The notes: generated from the letters alone by a model not told the origin. Positions 21,800 to 30,438 are shown, counted from the first letter of the stretch. The stretch is DNA of 64,000 nt from Streptomyces viridiviolaceus (GCF_014650995.1 NZ_BMWA01000002.1:377821-441820), one strand, 5' to 3'. Made by a program: numbers and translations.

Positions 21800-21868
21800 A
21801 TGGCTGTCATGGCGATGGGCCCTGCCCGCATCCAGTTCACCGAGTCCACCTCCGTGGCCGCCGGCTGA
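21800..21868 (+). CDS. 22-residue leader peptide candidate upstream of rsgA
   Basis: ATG with GAGGAGG nine bases before it opens a 22-codon frame (MAVMAMGPARIQFTESTSVA then AG) ending in TGA, 41 bases before the probable rsgA start. The strong ribosome site and the position in front of paired hairpins point to a regulatory leader. No evidence of expression can be given from sequence. Confidence 0.5.
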   Translation: MAVMAMGPARIQFTESTSVAAG

Positions 21869-21880
21869 CCCCAACCTTCC

Positions 21881-21906
21881 TGCCGGGGCCACCCCTTGAA
21901 GGGGCA
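21881..21906 (+). promoter_or_regulatory. Mutually exclusive hairpins covering the rsgA ribosome site
   Basis: CCCC at 21892-21895 can pair either with GGGG at 21885-21888 (3-base loop) or with GGGG at 21901-21904 (5-base loop). The second GGGG is part of GAAGGGG, the probable ribosome site of rsgA (TTG 21910). One fold exposes the site, the other hides it, which would suit translational attenuation by the leader ORF. Confidence 0.4.
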
Positions 21907-21909
21907 CCC

Positions 21910-23001
21910 TTGACTTCCACCTCCGTTTTCTCCGCGCTGGCTCCCTACGGCTGGGACGACGCCTGGGCCGACGCGTTCACCCCGTACGACGCCGAAGGGC
22001 TGCTGCCCGGACGCGTGGTCCGGGTCGACCGCGGTCAGTGCGACGTGGTCACCGCCGACGGGATCCTGCGGGCCGACACCGCGTTCGTCACCCCGCACGA
22101 CCCCCTGCGCGTGGTGTGCACCGGCGACTGGGTCGCCGTCGAACCCGGCGGCAACCCCCGCTACGTACGGACGTATCTGCCGCGCCGTACCGCCTTCGTG
22201 CGCTCCACCTCCTCCAAGCGGTCCGAGGGGCAGATCCTCGCGGCCAACGTCGACCACGCCATCGTCGCCGTGTCGCTCGCCGTCGAACTGGACCTGGCCA
22301 GGATCGAACGGTTCCTCGCGCTCGCCTGGGAGTCCGGGGCGCAGCCCGTGGTCGTGCTCACCAAGGCCGACCTCGTCACCGACCCGGCGACGCTGTCGTA
22401 CCTCGTCCAGGACGTCGAGACGGCCGCGCCGGGCGTGCCGGTGCTGCCCGTCAGCGCCGCGTACGGGGACGGGCTGGACGTCCTGGCCGCCGTCGTCTCC
22501 GGCGGTACGGCGGTGCTGCTCGGGCAGTCCGGCGCGGGCAAGTCGACCCTGGCCAACGCCCTGGTCGGCGAGGACGTCATGGACGTCCAGGCGGCCCGGG
22601 ACGTCGACGGCAAGGGGCGTCACACCACGACCACCCGCAATCTGCTCGCGCTGCCCGGCGGGGGAGTGCTCATCGACACGCCAGGGCTGCGCGGCGTCGG
22701 GCTCTGGGACGCGGGCAGCGGGGTCGGACAGGTGTTCTCCGAGATCGAGGAACTGGCGGAGGACTGCCGCTTCCACGACTGCGCCCACGAGTCCGAGCCC
22801 GGCTGCGCGGTGCGCGCCGCCATCGACTCGGGCGACCTGCCGGAGCGGCGGCTGGAGAGCTACCGCAAGCTGATGCGGGAGAACCAGCGCATCGTCGCCA
22901 AGACCGACGCGCGTCTGCGCTCCGAGATCCGCCGGGAGTGGAAGCGCAGGGGCGCGGAGGGCAAGGCGGCGATGGAGGCGAAGCGGGGACGCCTGCGCTA
23001 G
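21910..23001 (+). CDS. rsgA: Ribosome small subunit-dependent GTPase A
   Basis: Circularly permuted GTPase of 363 residues that helps late 30S subunit maturation. Motif order is G4 (VVLTKADLV), then G1 (GQSGAGKSTLANAL), then G3 (DTPGLRG), as expected for RsgA/YjeQ. An OB-fold precedes the GTPase part (about 40-100). The C-terminal zinc domain has CRFHDCAHESEPGC, matching C-x4-C-x-H-x5-C. No ATG fits the N-terminus; TTG 21910 with GAAGGGG five bases upstream is the best start. Its TAG overlaps the stop of the convergent membrane gene. Confidence 0.92.
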   Translation: MTSTSVFSALAPYGWDDAWADAFTPYDAEGLLPGRVVRVDRGQCDVVTADGILRADTAFVTPHDPLRVVCTGDWVAVEPGGNPRYVRTYLPRRTAFVRSTSSKRSEGQILAANVDHAIVAVSLAVELDLARIERFLALAWESGAQPVVVLTKADLVTDPATLSYLVQDVETAAPGVPVLPVSAAYGDGLDVLAAVVSGGTAVLLGQSGAGKSTLANALVGEDVMDVQAARDVDGKGRHTTTTRNLLALPGGGVLIDTPGLRGVGLWDAGSGVGQVFSEIEELAEDCRFHDCAHESEPGCAVRAAIDSGDLPERRLESYRKLMRENQRIVAKTDARLRSEIRREWKRRGAEGKAAMEAKRGRLR

Positions 23002-23483
23002 TCGCCCGCCGCGAGGAACCTGGCCAACGTCCAGATGGCGAGGAGGTCGAGCGTCATCACACTGATCGACCAGAGCGGGTAGTGGGGGAGGAACATGAAC
23101 TGGGTGATCAGGCTGACCGCGCCCAGTGCCATACCGGCCCCCCGGCCCCAGCTCTGGCCGATCAGCACTCCCAAGCCGGCGGCGACGAGCCCGATGCCGA
23201 GGACGATGTGGATCCAGCCCCAGGCCGTCAGACTGAACTCGTAGGTGTAGTCGGGTGAGCTGAAGATGGTCTCGCGGGTGACACCGACGACGCCGAGGAG
23301 AATGCTGAGCGTACCGCTCAACTCCAGCGCCCAGCCGGCGAAAAGGGCAGGGCCCCCGCCCAGTGGCTGCGCGCTGCTGTGGGGGCGTTGCCGGACTCCG
23401 CCTGGTGTCTGCGCCACGTCATGGCCCTTCCGCAGGGTGTGGTCATCGCCGAACACCGCCTTGTCGGGGCGGTCGCGTTGCAT
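22998..23483 (-). CDS. DUF7144-type small membrane protein
   Basis: A 161-residue membrane protein with a polar 45-residue N-terminus and four transmembrane helices (about 45-65, 88-107, 112-130, 135-155). WGWIHIVLGIGLVAAGLGVL is the signature of the DUF7144 family of actinobacterial membrane proteins of unknown role. ATG 23483 has GGGAG at good spacing. It ends against the rsgA stop. The neighbouring universal stress protein suggests a general stress setting, but nothing more can be said. Confidence 0.8.
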   Translation of the reverse strand: MQRDRPDKAVFGDDHTLRKGHDVAQTPGGVRQRPHSSAQPLGGGPALFAGWALELSGTLSILLGVVGVTRETIFSSPDYTYEFSLTAWGWIHIVLGIGLVAAGLGVLIGQSWGRGAGMALGAVSLITQFMFLPHYPLWSISVMTLDLLAIWTLARFLAAGD

Positions 23484-23565
23484 CGACGCTCCCAGCGTCG
23501 CTCCGACGTCCGCCCCCGGCCACCGCAGCGGTCTGTCCGGGTGAATGGGCGCCGCGCAACGTGTG

Positions 23566-23754
23566 TCACCCGGTCGGCAGCACGGCCATGGCCGTGTCGA
23601 CGATGGTGCCCGGGGGCGGGTGCGGCGTCCAACTCGGCTCCTGGCTCGTCACTTTGGAGCGGTTCAGGGTGGCGAGCTGCGAGTCGAGGAGCGTGTGCGG
23701 CATGAAGTGGCCGCGGCGTCGGCCGAGCCGGCCGGCCAGGACGTCGCGGTCGGC
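23566..23754 (-). pseudogene. Gluconokinase C-terminal remnant
   Basis: A start-less fragment encodes the tail of a GntK-type gluconate kinase: AGRLGRRRGHFMPHTLLDSQ, then ATL and, after a short stretch, PGTIVDT. HFMPxxLLDSQ is the most conserved C-terminal block of the family. The ATP-binding N-terminal half is gone, replaced by the 3' end of the stress protein gene area. A deletion remnant. Confidence 0.75.
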
Positions 23755-23825
23755 GCACTCACCTCTGCCACTGTTCCAGAGCCCCACCCGACTCGCGACC
23801 CGACCGACTCGCACGACGCGTCCGG

Positions 23826-24635
23826 TCACACCCGGCCGCGGACGACGGCGACGGAACTGTGCGCATGGTGCAGCAGCGCCTGGCTCACCGACCCCAGCAG
23901 CAGCCCGGTGAACCCCCCGCGGCCCCGGGCTCCGACGACCACGAGTTGTGCGTTCCTGCTCCTGTCGATCAGCACCTCCCGGACGTCGCCACTCAGGACC
24001 TCGCGCCTGACCGTGACGTCCGGGTGCGTCTCCGCGTGCCCGGCGAGCGCCTGGGCCAGCAGCCGCTCCGCGCTCTCGACGCCGGTACCGGCCGGGGCGT
24101 GATCCGGCAGCCATGCGTGCACGGCGGCGATCTCGGCCCCGCGCAGCGCCGCCTCGGCGAAGGCGAACCCGACCGCTGCCTCACCCGCGGGCGAGCCGTC
24201 GACGCACAGCACGACCGGACCGGATTCCGCCGACTCCTCGCGGGCCACCAGCACCGGGCACCGACTGTGGGCCGTCAGGGACGCCGCCGTCGATCCCAGC
24301 AGCATGCCGAGGACGCCTCCCGCCCCGCGTGCCCCCAGGACCAGCAGGTCCGCCGCCCCCGACTCCGCCTCCAGCACCGCCACCGTGTCGCCGGGCACCA
24401 TGGCCTCGGCGACCGTCACCTCCGGGGCCACGCTCCGCGCACGGTCCGCGGCCTCGCTGAGCCGGTGAGTGAGCGGTGTGGTGTCCAGCGGCGTGTACAT
24501 GGGTCTGACCGGCCAGTTGAGGGCGTACACCACACGCAGGTCCGCGCGCCGCCGCCGGGCCTCCCTGGCGGCCGTCTCCACCGCGGCGAGACTCGACGGC
24601 GAGCCGTCCGTTCCCACGACCACCAGGTTGCCCAT
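23826..24635 (-). CDS. Tandem universal stress protein
   Basis: A 269-residue protein with two UspA domains (about 1-140 and 145-269). Each ends with an ATP-binding loop: GARGAGGVLGMLLGST in the first and GARGRGGFTGLLLGSVS in the second, both fitting G-x2-G-x9-G(S/T). Both domains should therefore bind ATP. Such proteins in actinobacteria rise under hypoxia, stationary phase or oxidative stress. The start is ATG 24635 (or the GTG just before it) behind GGAGGAG. No operon partner on the same strand besides the lipoprotein gene 30 bp upstream. Confidence 0.9.
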   Translation of the reverse strand: MGNLVVVGTDGSPSSLAAVETAAREARRRRADLRVVYALNWPVRPMYTPLDTTPLTHRLSEAADRARSVAPEVTVAEAMVPGDTVAVLEAESGAADLLVLGARGAGGVLGMLLGSTAASLTAHSRCPVLVAREESAESGPVVLCVDGSPAGEAAVGFAFAEAALRGAEIAAVHAWLPDHAPAGTGVESAERLLAQALAGHAETHPDVTVRREVLSGDVREVLIDRSRNAQLVVVGARGRGGFTGLLLGSVSQALLHHAHSSVAVVRGRV

Positions 24636-24667
24636 CACTCCTCCATGGCTCGGATCCACCCGTGACG

Positions 24668-25279
24668 TCAGTACCGCTGTGCCTTGGCGAGACGGGGAGT
24701 GAGCTGTGCGTCCGCAGGCTGTCGGCTGAACGCGATGGGTTGTTCCTTCTCGCCCGGCTCGAGGTCCTCGGCGCCGACGAACCTCGTCTCGACGACCTTT
24801 CCGGACGAGTCCTCGAAATCGACCTGCACGGCGTACGAGGCCGATTCGTCGGTCTTGTTGGTGATCGTGACCAGCACGGCGAGCAACCCGCTGGTCTCGT
24901 TCCTCGGCAGGCCCGTCATGCCGACGTCGGACACCGCGTTGCCGCGTCCCTCGACGTCCTTGAGCACCTTCTCCGCGGCGGCACCGGCGCGGGCGGCCTC
25001 GGCCTCGACGGACGCCTCGAACTCGGAGGCGCGGGCGGATGCCGAGGAGGCCGCCGCCGAGGCTGAAGCCCGGGCGGAGGCGATCGCCGAAGCCGCCTGT
25101 GAGGCAAGCAGCGAGGGCGGCTGTCCGGAGAACGATGCCTCATCGGGGCTGGTGGGTGTCGGTGTCGGCGTGGGGCCGGCGCCGTCGTCGCCGCACCCGG
25201 TGAGCACGACGGCGGCCAGGGCACAGGCGAGTGCCGCCACGACGGCCCGTCGGCCGCGACCGGATTGCTCTCGCAGCAT
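24668..25279 (-). CDS. Lipoprotein with Ala/Ser-rich helix and FxLYD-like domain
   Basis: Surface lipoprotein of 203 residues. Signal MLREQSGRGRRAVVAALACA leads to lipobox VLTGC. A short Thr-Pro repeat linker is followed by a long Ala/Ser-rich stretch (about 45-110) that may form an extended helix or coiled coil, and then a C-terminal beta domain (LLAVLVTITNKTDESASYAV and EDLEPGEKEQPIAF) of the FxLYD type found in many Gram-positive lipoproteins. Function unknown. It ends 33 bp before the stress protein start on the same strand, so the two could be one transcript. Confidence 0.8.
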   Translation of the reverse strand: MLREQSGRGRRAVVAALACALAAVVLTGCGDDGAGPTPTPTPTSPDEASFSGQPPSLLASQAASAIASARASASAAASSASARASEFEASVEAEAARAGAAAEKVLKDVEGRGNAVSDVGMTGLPRNETSGLLAVLVTITNKTDESASYAVQVDFEDSSGKVVETRFVGAEDLEPGEKEQPIAFSRQPADAQLTPRLAKAQRY

Positions 25280-25420
25280 GGCTGTCACCCTTCGTACCCG
25301 GCCGGAACGATCCCGTTCATCGTCGGCGCCGCGCGGGTGGTGCGCGATTCGGCGTGGGCCGTTCGGCGACACGGCCGACGCGGCCCGGCGCCCGCAGCGC
25401 TGCGAGGGGCGCGGGCCGGG

Positions 25421-25690
25421 CCTGTCCATGGGCCACCGGCCACCGGCTGTGCCGGTCACGGTCCCGACCACCGGTCACCGTCCGTCGGGCCGACCGGGAG
25501 GCCGGGTCACCGGCGTCCGGTTCGGTCACCGTCCGATGGCCGGCGGTCCGGCCGGGGGCTGCGGGGCACTGACGTCCGGTCTCGGTCACCGGCCGTCGGC
25601 CAGGCCGGGGTTTCCCGGCCACCGGCCTCCGGGTTCCGGTCGGAGGGCGGGGTGCCGGTGGCGGCCGCCGGGGCCGGCTGGTGGGCGGTC
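25421..25690. repeat. Degenerate GGTCACCG repeat cluster
   Basis: The spacer 25280-25767 has no believable gene. Within it the motif GGTCACCG (or GGCCACCG) recurs at least six times, often continuing as TCCG, CGTCCGG or TCCGATGGCCGG. Examples: GGTCACCGTCCGTCGG, GGTCACCGGCGTCCGG, GGTCACCGTCCGATGGCCGG, GGTCACCGGCCGTCGG. The same family occurs at 45480-45720. Function unknown; possibly protein-binding sites or slipped-strand expansion. Confidence 0.6.
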
Positions 25691-25767
25691 GGTGGTCCGG
25701 CGTGGCCGACGTCATGTCCGAATTCCGCCAGCCCGGGTGGCCGGTGCGGCGCAGACTGGGCGGTGTG

Positions 25768-27162
25768 ATGGACGAGGACAGCAGGTACGAGGCCGTACGG
25801 AGCCGGGACGCGCGGTTCGACGGGGCGTTCTTCTTCGCCGTCGCGACGACCGGCATCTACTGCCGGCCCAGTTGCCCGGCGGTCACACCGAAACGCCGCA
25901 ACGTGCGCTTCTTCACGACGGCCGCCGCCGCGCAGGGCTCGGGCTTCCGGGCCTGCCGGCGGTGCCGTCCGGACGCCGTGCCCGGATCCGCGGACTGGAA
26001 CGTCCGCGCGGACGTCGTCGGCCGGGCCATGCGGCTGATCGGCGACGGCGTCGTCGACCGCGAGGGCGTCGCCGGGCTCGCCACCCGGCTCGGCTACAGC
26101 GCCAGGCAGGTGCAGCGCCAGCTGACCGCCGAGCTGGGTGCCGGACCGGTGGCCCTGGCCCGGGCCCAGCGGGCGCACACCGCACGCGTCCTGCTGCAGA
26201 CCACCGGCCTGCCGGTCACCGAGATCGCGTTCGCGTCGGGGTTCGCCAGCGTGCGCCAGTTCAACGACACGATCCGGGCCGTGTACGCGGCCACCCCCAG
26301 CGCGCTGCGTGCCGCGGCCCCCGCGGGCGGCCGGCCCTCCCGGCGGACGCCGACCCCGTCCGCCGGGATCCCGCTCAGGCTCGCCCACCGGGGCCCCTAC
26401 CAGGCCGGGCCCGTCTTCGACCTGCTGGAACAGGAGGCCGTGACAGGCGTCGAGGAGGTCGGCGGTCCTCCGGGCCGCCGCACCTACCGGCGCACCCTCC
26501 GCCTCCCCTACGGCACCGGGATCGTCGCCGTCGACGAGCGGCCCGGCGCACCGAGGGCGGGCACCGCAGGGGGCTGGCTCGACGCCCGGCTGCACCTCAC
26601 CGACCTGCGCGACCTGACCACCTCCGTGCAGCGGCTGCGACGCCTGTTCGACCTGGACGCCGACCCGTACGCCGTCGACGACCGGCTCGGCGCCGACCCC
26701 CGGCTCGCCCCCCTGGTCGCCGCCCGCCCCGGACTGCGCTCGCCCGGCACCGCCGACCCCGAGGAACTGGCCGTGCGGGCGCTGGTGGGACGTGAGGAGG
26801 CCGAGCGGCTGGTCCAGCGGTACGGCAAGGCACTGGACGCGCCCTGCGGCAGCCTCACTCACCTCTTCCCCGAACCGGCCGTCCTCGCCGAGGCCGAGCC
26901 CGACGGCCCCCTGGGCGCGCTCACCGCCGCACTCGCCGACGGCGCCGTACGCCTGGACCCCGGGGCCGACCGCGACGAGGCGCAGCGGGCGCTGCTCGCC
27001 CTGCCCGGCCTGGACGCCCGTACCGCCGCCGTCGTGCGCACCCGCGCCCTCGGCGACCCGGACGTGGCCCCGCCCGGCGCGGACCTGCCCGACACCTGGC
27101 GCCCCTGGCGCTCCTACGCACTGCAGCACCTGCGCACCGCAGGGGAGTTGGAGAACCGATGA
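25768..27162 (+). CDS. Ada-type regulator fused to AlkA-type 3-methyladenine glycosylase
   Basis: A 464-residue fusion for adaptive response to DNA alkylation. Residues about 10-80 are the Ada metal-binding domain with GIYCRPSCPA and ACRRC providing four zinc Cys, the first of which should accept methyl from phosphotriesters. Residues 90-185 are an AraC helix-turn-helix pair. Residues about 200-460 are AlkA: an AlkA_N domain (IPLRLAHRGPYQAG) then the helix-hairpin-helix glycosylase part with LPGLDARTAAVVRTRALGDPD, including a catalytic Asp region. The O6-methylguanine transferase domain is absent and is supplied by the next gene, whose ATG overlaps this stop. Confidence 0.92.
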   Translation: MDEDSRYEAVRSRDARFDGAFFFAVATTGIYCRPSCPAVTPKRRNVRFFTTAAAAQGSGFRACRRCRPDAVPGSADWNVRADVVGRAMRLIGDGVVDREGVAGLATRLGYSARQVQRQLTAELGAGPVALARAQRAHTARVLLQTTGLPVTEIAFASGFASVRQFNDTIRAVYAATPSALRAAAPAGGRPSRRTPTPSAGIPLRLAHRGPYQAGPVFDLLEQEAVTGVEEVGGPPGRRTYRRTLRLPYGTGIVAVDERPGAPRAGTAGGWLDARLHLTDLRDLTTSVQRLRRLFDLDADPYAVDDRLGADPRLAPLVAARPGLRSPGTADPEELAVRALVGREEAERLVQRYGKALDAPCGSLTHLFPEPAVLAEAEPDGPLGALTAALADGAVRLDPGADRDEAQRALLALPGLDARTAAVVRTRALGDPDVAPPGADLPDTWRPWRSYALQHLRTAGELENR

Positions 27163-27656
27163 CCACCACGACCTACTGGACCGAGATCGACAGCCCCGTC
27201 GGCCGGCTCCTCCTCACCGCCGACCCGTCCGGGACGCTGACCTCCCTCTCCGTCCCCGGGCAGAAGGGCGGCCGGACCGTCCAGGACGGCTGGCGGGCCG
27301 ACACCGGCCCGTTCCGCGAGGCCGCGGGGCAGCTCGCCGCCTACTTCGCCGGGGAGTTGAAGGAGTTCCGGCTGCCGATGCGCGCCGAGGGCACCGCGTT
27401 CCGGGAGCGGGTGTGGGACGCGCTGGACTCCGTGCCCTACGGGGCGACCACGACGTACGGGGAGATCGCCGCCCGCGTCGGAGCCTCCCGGGCCGCGGTA
27501 CGGGCCGTCGGCGGCGCGATCGGCGCCAACCCGCTGCTGATCGTCCGCCCGTGCCACCGGGTCATCGGCGCGAGCGGCTCCCTCACCGGGTACGCGGGCG
27601 GCCTGGCGCGCAAGACCGCGCTGCTGGCGCTGGAGGGCGTGGTGAGCGGCGCCTAG
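27159..27656 (+). CDS. ogt: Methylated-DNA-protein-cysteine methyltransferase
   Basis: Suicide repair enzyme of 165 residues that takes the methyl group from O6-methylguanine (and O4-methylthymine). The active-site block is IVRPCHRVIGASGSLTGYAGG with Cys in PCHRV; VPYGATTTYGEIAARVG is the upstream winged-helix segment and the Asn hinge is in IGANPLLIV. It overlaps the ada-alkA stop by four bases (ATGA), so the two repair functions are made together, probably induced by methylated Ada domain. Confidence 0.94.
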   Translation: MTTTTYWTEIDSPVGRLLLTADPSGTLTSLSVPGQKGGRTVQDGWRADTGPFREAAGQLAAYFAGELKEFRLPMRAEGTAFRERVWDALDSVPYGATTTYGEIAARVGASRAAVRAVGGAIGANPLLIVRPCHRVIGASGSLTGYAGGLARKTALLALEGVVSGA

Positions 27657-27676
27657 TCGTCCGGTCCAGCAGCGGA

Positions 27677-27707
27677 ACGGGCCGCCCTCCACAGGAGAGC
27701 GGCCCGT
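27677..27707. terminator. Bidirectional hairpin terminator
   Basis: Perfect 9-bp stem ACGGGCCGC / GCGGCCCGT with a 13-base loop between the convergent ogt and beta-propeller genes. Confidence 0.7.
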
Positions 27708-27740
27708 CACGGTGCCTTCAGCGAAGGCGGTGGGTCCCGA

Positions 27741-28670
27741 TCAGAACAGGATGCTGTAGGTGTTCCAGCCGCCGCTGCCGATCTTCACCCGGGACTTGAA
27801 CGGAGCCGTGGCGCTGCCGGTGCCGTAGTACACGTACAGGGCGCCGGTCTTGTCGCGCGCGACCAGGTCCGTGATCCCGTCGATGTCGATGTCACCCACG
27901 GACACGAGGTTGTTGTAGGTGTTCCAGCCGCCACCGATGCGGGAGCGGGACGTGAACGGGGCCTTGTAGTTGCCGGTGCCCTTGTAGAGCCACAGCACGC
28001 CCGAGCTGTCCTTGGCGACGATGTCGTCCTTGCCGTCGCCGGTCAGGTCGCCCTTGCCGGCGAGGTGGGTGTAGACGTTCCACCCGCTGCCGACCTTGTA
28101 GCGCTGGGTCAGCTTGCCGTTGCCGTAGCCGAGGTACAGCCACAGCACGCCGGAACCGTCCCGGGCGATCAGGTCGTCGGCGCCGGCGCCGCCCAGGTTG
28201 CCGGCCGAGAGCAGGCGGTTGTAGATGTTCCAGCCCTTGCCGACGGTCACCTGGTAGTCGGTGCCCCACGAGGTGTAGGACAGCGTGCTGCCGGTGACGT
28301 CCCAGATGCCGTCCGAGCTGCCGTCGGAGTCGTTGTCCGCCTGCGTGATGAAGCGGGTGTCCTGCCAGCCGGAGCCGGACCAGATGCGCGGGTCCAGGCC
28401 GCCGTAGCCGCTGGGCACGTAGCCCCACAGCTCGCCGTTGGCGTCCTTGCCGTACAGCGCGTTGACCGGGGCGTCGCCGGGCTCGGCGTAGGTGTCGAAC
28501 TTCGAGGCGCCCGACGGCTTCGCGTCGACAGGGACCTGCGATGCGGATCGTCCGGGCTCGTCGGCGGCGACGGCGGCGGACGTGCCGGTCGCCACCAGGG
28601 CGGCGGTGAGCGCCGCAGCCGTGACACGCGCCAGCGTGCGACGCGTGTTCAGGCCGGAGCTTTTGGCCAC
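27741..28670 (-). CDS. Secreted FG-GAP/VCBS beta-propeller protein
   Basis: Exported protein of 309 residues. GTG 28670 is preferred over ATG 28691 because GGAGG lies six bases before it. The signal peptide (RRTLARVTAAALTAALVATG) ends with an AVAADE-like cleavage site. The mature part has four or five repeats of about 50 residues with a GDLTGDGKDDIVAKDSSGVL or VGDIDIDGITDLVARDKTGA core, i.e. calcium-binding FG-GAP blades, each preceded by a conserved GxGWNxYN strand. Such propellers act in binding rather than catalysis in Streptomyces secretomes. Ligand unknown. The promoter area 28692-28880 is AT-richer than its surroundings. Confidence 0.87.
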   Translation of the reverse strand: MAKSSGLNTRRTLARVTAAALTAALVATGTSAAVAADEPGRSASQVPVDAKPSGASKFDTYAEPGDAPVNALYGKDANGELWGYVPSGYGGLDPRIWSGSGWQDTRFITQADNDSDGSSDGIWDVTGSTLSYTSWGTDYQVTVGKGWNIYNRLLSAGNLGGAGADDLIARDGSGVLWLYLGYGNGKLTQRYKVGSGWNVYTHLAGKGDLTGDGKDDIVAKDSSGVLWLYKGTGNYKAPFTSRSRIGGGWNTYNNLVSVGDIDIDGITDLVARDKTGALYVYYGTGSATAPFKSRVKIGSGGWNTYSILF

Positions 28671-28880
28671 GTGGGTCCTCCAGTTGGTCATGGGATCGGA
28701 TCGCAGGCCGCGTCACGGGCCGGCAAGATCCAGGGATACTCCGTGATCCTTACACGTGTCTTTTACATGTCAACCAGATTTCTTTACGGCATACGAAGCG
28801 GTACCGAAGTGGAACGCAAGTGCAACGCGGGGCGTACAACCATTTCCGTGGTGCGCGTGACGGTGGGTCAGCAACGGCCG

Positions 28881-29363
28881 CTAGCCCGCGAACACCGCGC
28901 CCAGCCACGCGCCGGTGATGAGCAGGCACGTGAACAGTTCCGTCAGCACGCCGGAGCCCCCCGAACGCATCGCGGTCCTCAGGGCCGTCATCGCCTCGCC
29001 GTGCCGGCCGAGCCGCAGCCGCTCGGCCAGGTAGATGCCGCCCATGAAACCGGGGACCGCCCCGACCACCGGGACCAGGACGAAACCGAGGACGGCTCCG
29101 ACGCCCGCATAGGCCGCGAGACGGCGGCCGGCCTCGTCCCAGCGGACGCGCCGGACGGGCAGCGCCCAGCGCACCGCCTGGGAGAGGAGCAGTACGGCCG
29201 TGGCCCCGACGAATACGCCCCACGCGAGCGGCTGCGGATCCTTCAGCGCCCACCACAGCACCCCGGCCCACACCAGCCACGACCCGGGCACGCCGGGCAG
29301 CAGCACGCCGCACAGGCCGAGCAGGATGACCAGGCCGACCAGCAGGAGGTCCCACGCTCCCAT
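28881..29363 (-). CDS. DUF456 membrane protein
   Basis: A 160-residue integral membrane protein with about five hydrophobic segments (4-22, 26-42, 48-65, 85-112, 138-158). LGLCGVLLPGVPGSWLVWAG and the later GAVPGFMGGIYLAERLR contain the glycine-rich DUF456 signature. Family function is unknown. ATG 29363. It lies alone, with 90 bp between it and the LuxR-type gene on the same strand upstream. Confidence 0.85.
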   Translation of the reverse strand: MGAWDLLLVGLVILLGLCGVLLPGVPGSWLVWAGVLWWALKDPQPLAWGVFVGATAVLLLSQAVRWALPVRRVRWDEAGRRLAAYAGVGAVLGFVLVPVVGAVPGFMGGIYLAERLRLGRHGEAMTALRTAMRSGGSGVLTELFTCLLITGAWLGAVFAG

Positions 29364-29454
29364 CCGTCCAGGGTGCCCGAGAGGCAGACAGGGCGCAGAG
29401 CGGAAGGTGCATCACCGGCCGGCCCGCCGGGCGGCCTGAACGCCTCGGACGGCC

Positions 29455-30438
29455 CTACTGCCGGCGGGCCACCCAGCCCCGCTCGTACGCGTGCCAGCCC
29501 AGCTGCAGCCGGGTCGTCACCCCGGTCAGCTCCATCAGGCGCTTCACCCGGCGCTGCACGGTCCTCAGGCCCAGGTCGAGCTGCTTGGCGACGCTCGCGT
29601 CGGTCAGGCCCGCCAGGAGCAGGGAGATTATCTCCAGGTCGGTGACGTCGGGGCCGTCGGGCTCCTGTTCGGCCACCCCGGAGGTGCCGAGCCGCAGCGG
29701 CAGCGCGTCCCGCCACACCGACTCGAACAGGCCCGACAGCAGCTCCAGCAGGCCACTGGCGTGCACGACCAGCGCGGCGGGCTCCGCGGAGTGCGCGGTC
29801 AGCGGCACCAGGGCGAGCGAGCGGTCCGCGACCACCAGCTTGGTGGGCACCTGGTCCACCACCCGTACCTGCTCGTCCCGGCCGAGCGCGGCGGTCAGTT
29901 CGGTGATGCCGGTCGGCAGGTCCAGCACCGACCGCTCGACCACCACCCGGTAGCGGACCCCGCGCCCGGTCGCCTGCTCCTCCGCGTCGTTCTCCATGCC
30001 CGTGACGGCGACCGGATTGCCGGTGACCAGCGCGCACACCTCCTCGCTCGCCCCCAGCTGGAGCTGGAAGAACCGCTGGGCCACCGCCGCCGCGCCGATC
30101 ACCACCTCGACCAGGTCGTGCACGGCGGGCTCGGCCACCGCCGCCCGGTACTCCTCGGCGAGCAGCGCCGTGGCCAGTTCGGCCTTCTCCAGCTCGTGCC
30201 GCTGCCGGGTGAGCAGCGCGCCCAGGGCCACCCCCGGCGGCGCGGCCACCCAGCGGCCGGGCCGGGCCGAGGACTGGGCCGCGAGTCCGTTCTGCTCCAG
30301 CCGGCGCAGGGCCCGCTCGGTGTCCTGCTCGCCGAGCGCCAGCCGCCGTGCGAGATCGGGCACGTCGGCGGCGCCCACGGACACCAACGCCCGGTAAGCC
30401 GACTCGTGCGTCTCCTCCAGCCCCAGCACTCCCAGCAT
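29455..30438 (-). CDS. LuxR-type regulator with TrmB-like N-terminus
   Basis: Regulator of 327 residues. The N-terminal 70 residues resemble a TrmB-like winged helix (LGLEETHESAYRALVSVGAADVPDLARRLALGEQDTERALRRLEQNG). A middle sensor region (about 90-240) has no clear family. The C-terminus (265-325) is a LuxR/NarL helix-turn-helix (TDLEIISLLLAGLTDASVAKQLDLGLRTVQRRVKRLMELTG). This two-HTH layout is common in Streptomyces, sometimes next to secondary-metabolite genes. ATG 30438 has GGGAGGGG upstream. Target unknown; it is divergent from the PP2C-like gene, about 300 bp away. Confidence 0.85.
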   Translation of the reverse strand: MLGVLGLEETHESAYRALVSVGAADVPDLARRLALGEQDTERALRRLEQNGLAAQSSARPGRWVAAPPGVALGALLTRQRHELEKAELATALLAEEYRAAVAEPAVHDLVEVVIGAAAVAQRFFQLQLGASEEVCALVTGNPVAVTGMENDAEEQATGRGVRYRVVVERSVLDLPTGITELTAALGRDEQVRVVDQVPTKLVVADRSLALVPLTAHSAEPAALVVHASGLLELLSGLFESVWRDALPLRLGTSGVAEQEPDGPDVTDLEIISLLLAGLTDASVAKQLDLGLRTVQRRVKRLMELTGVTTRLQLGWHAYERGWVARRQ

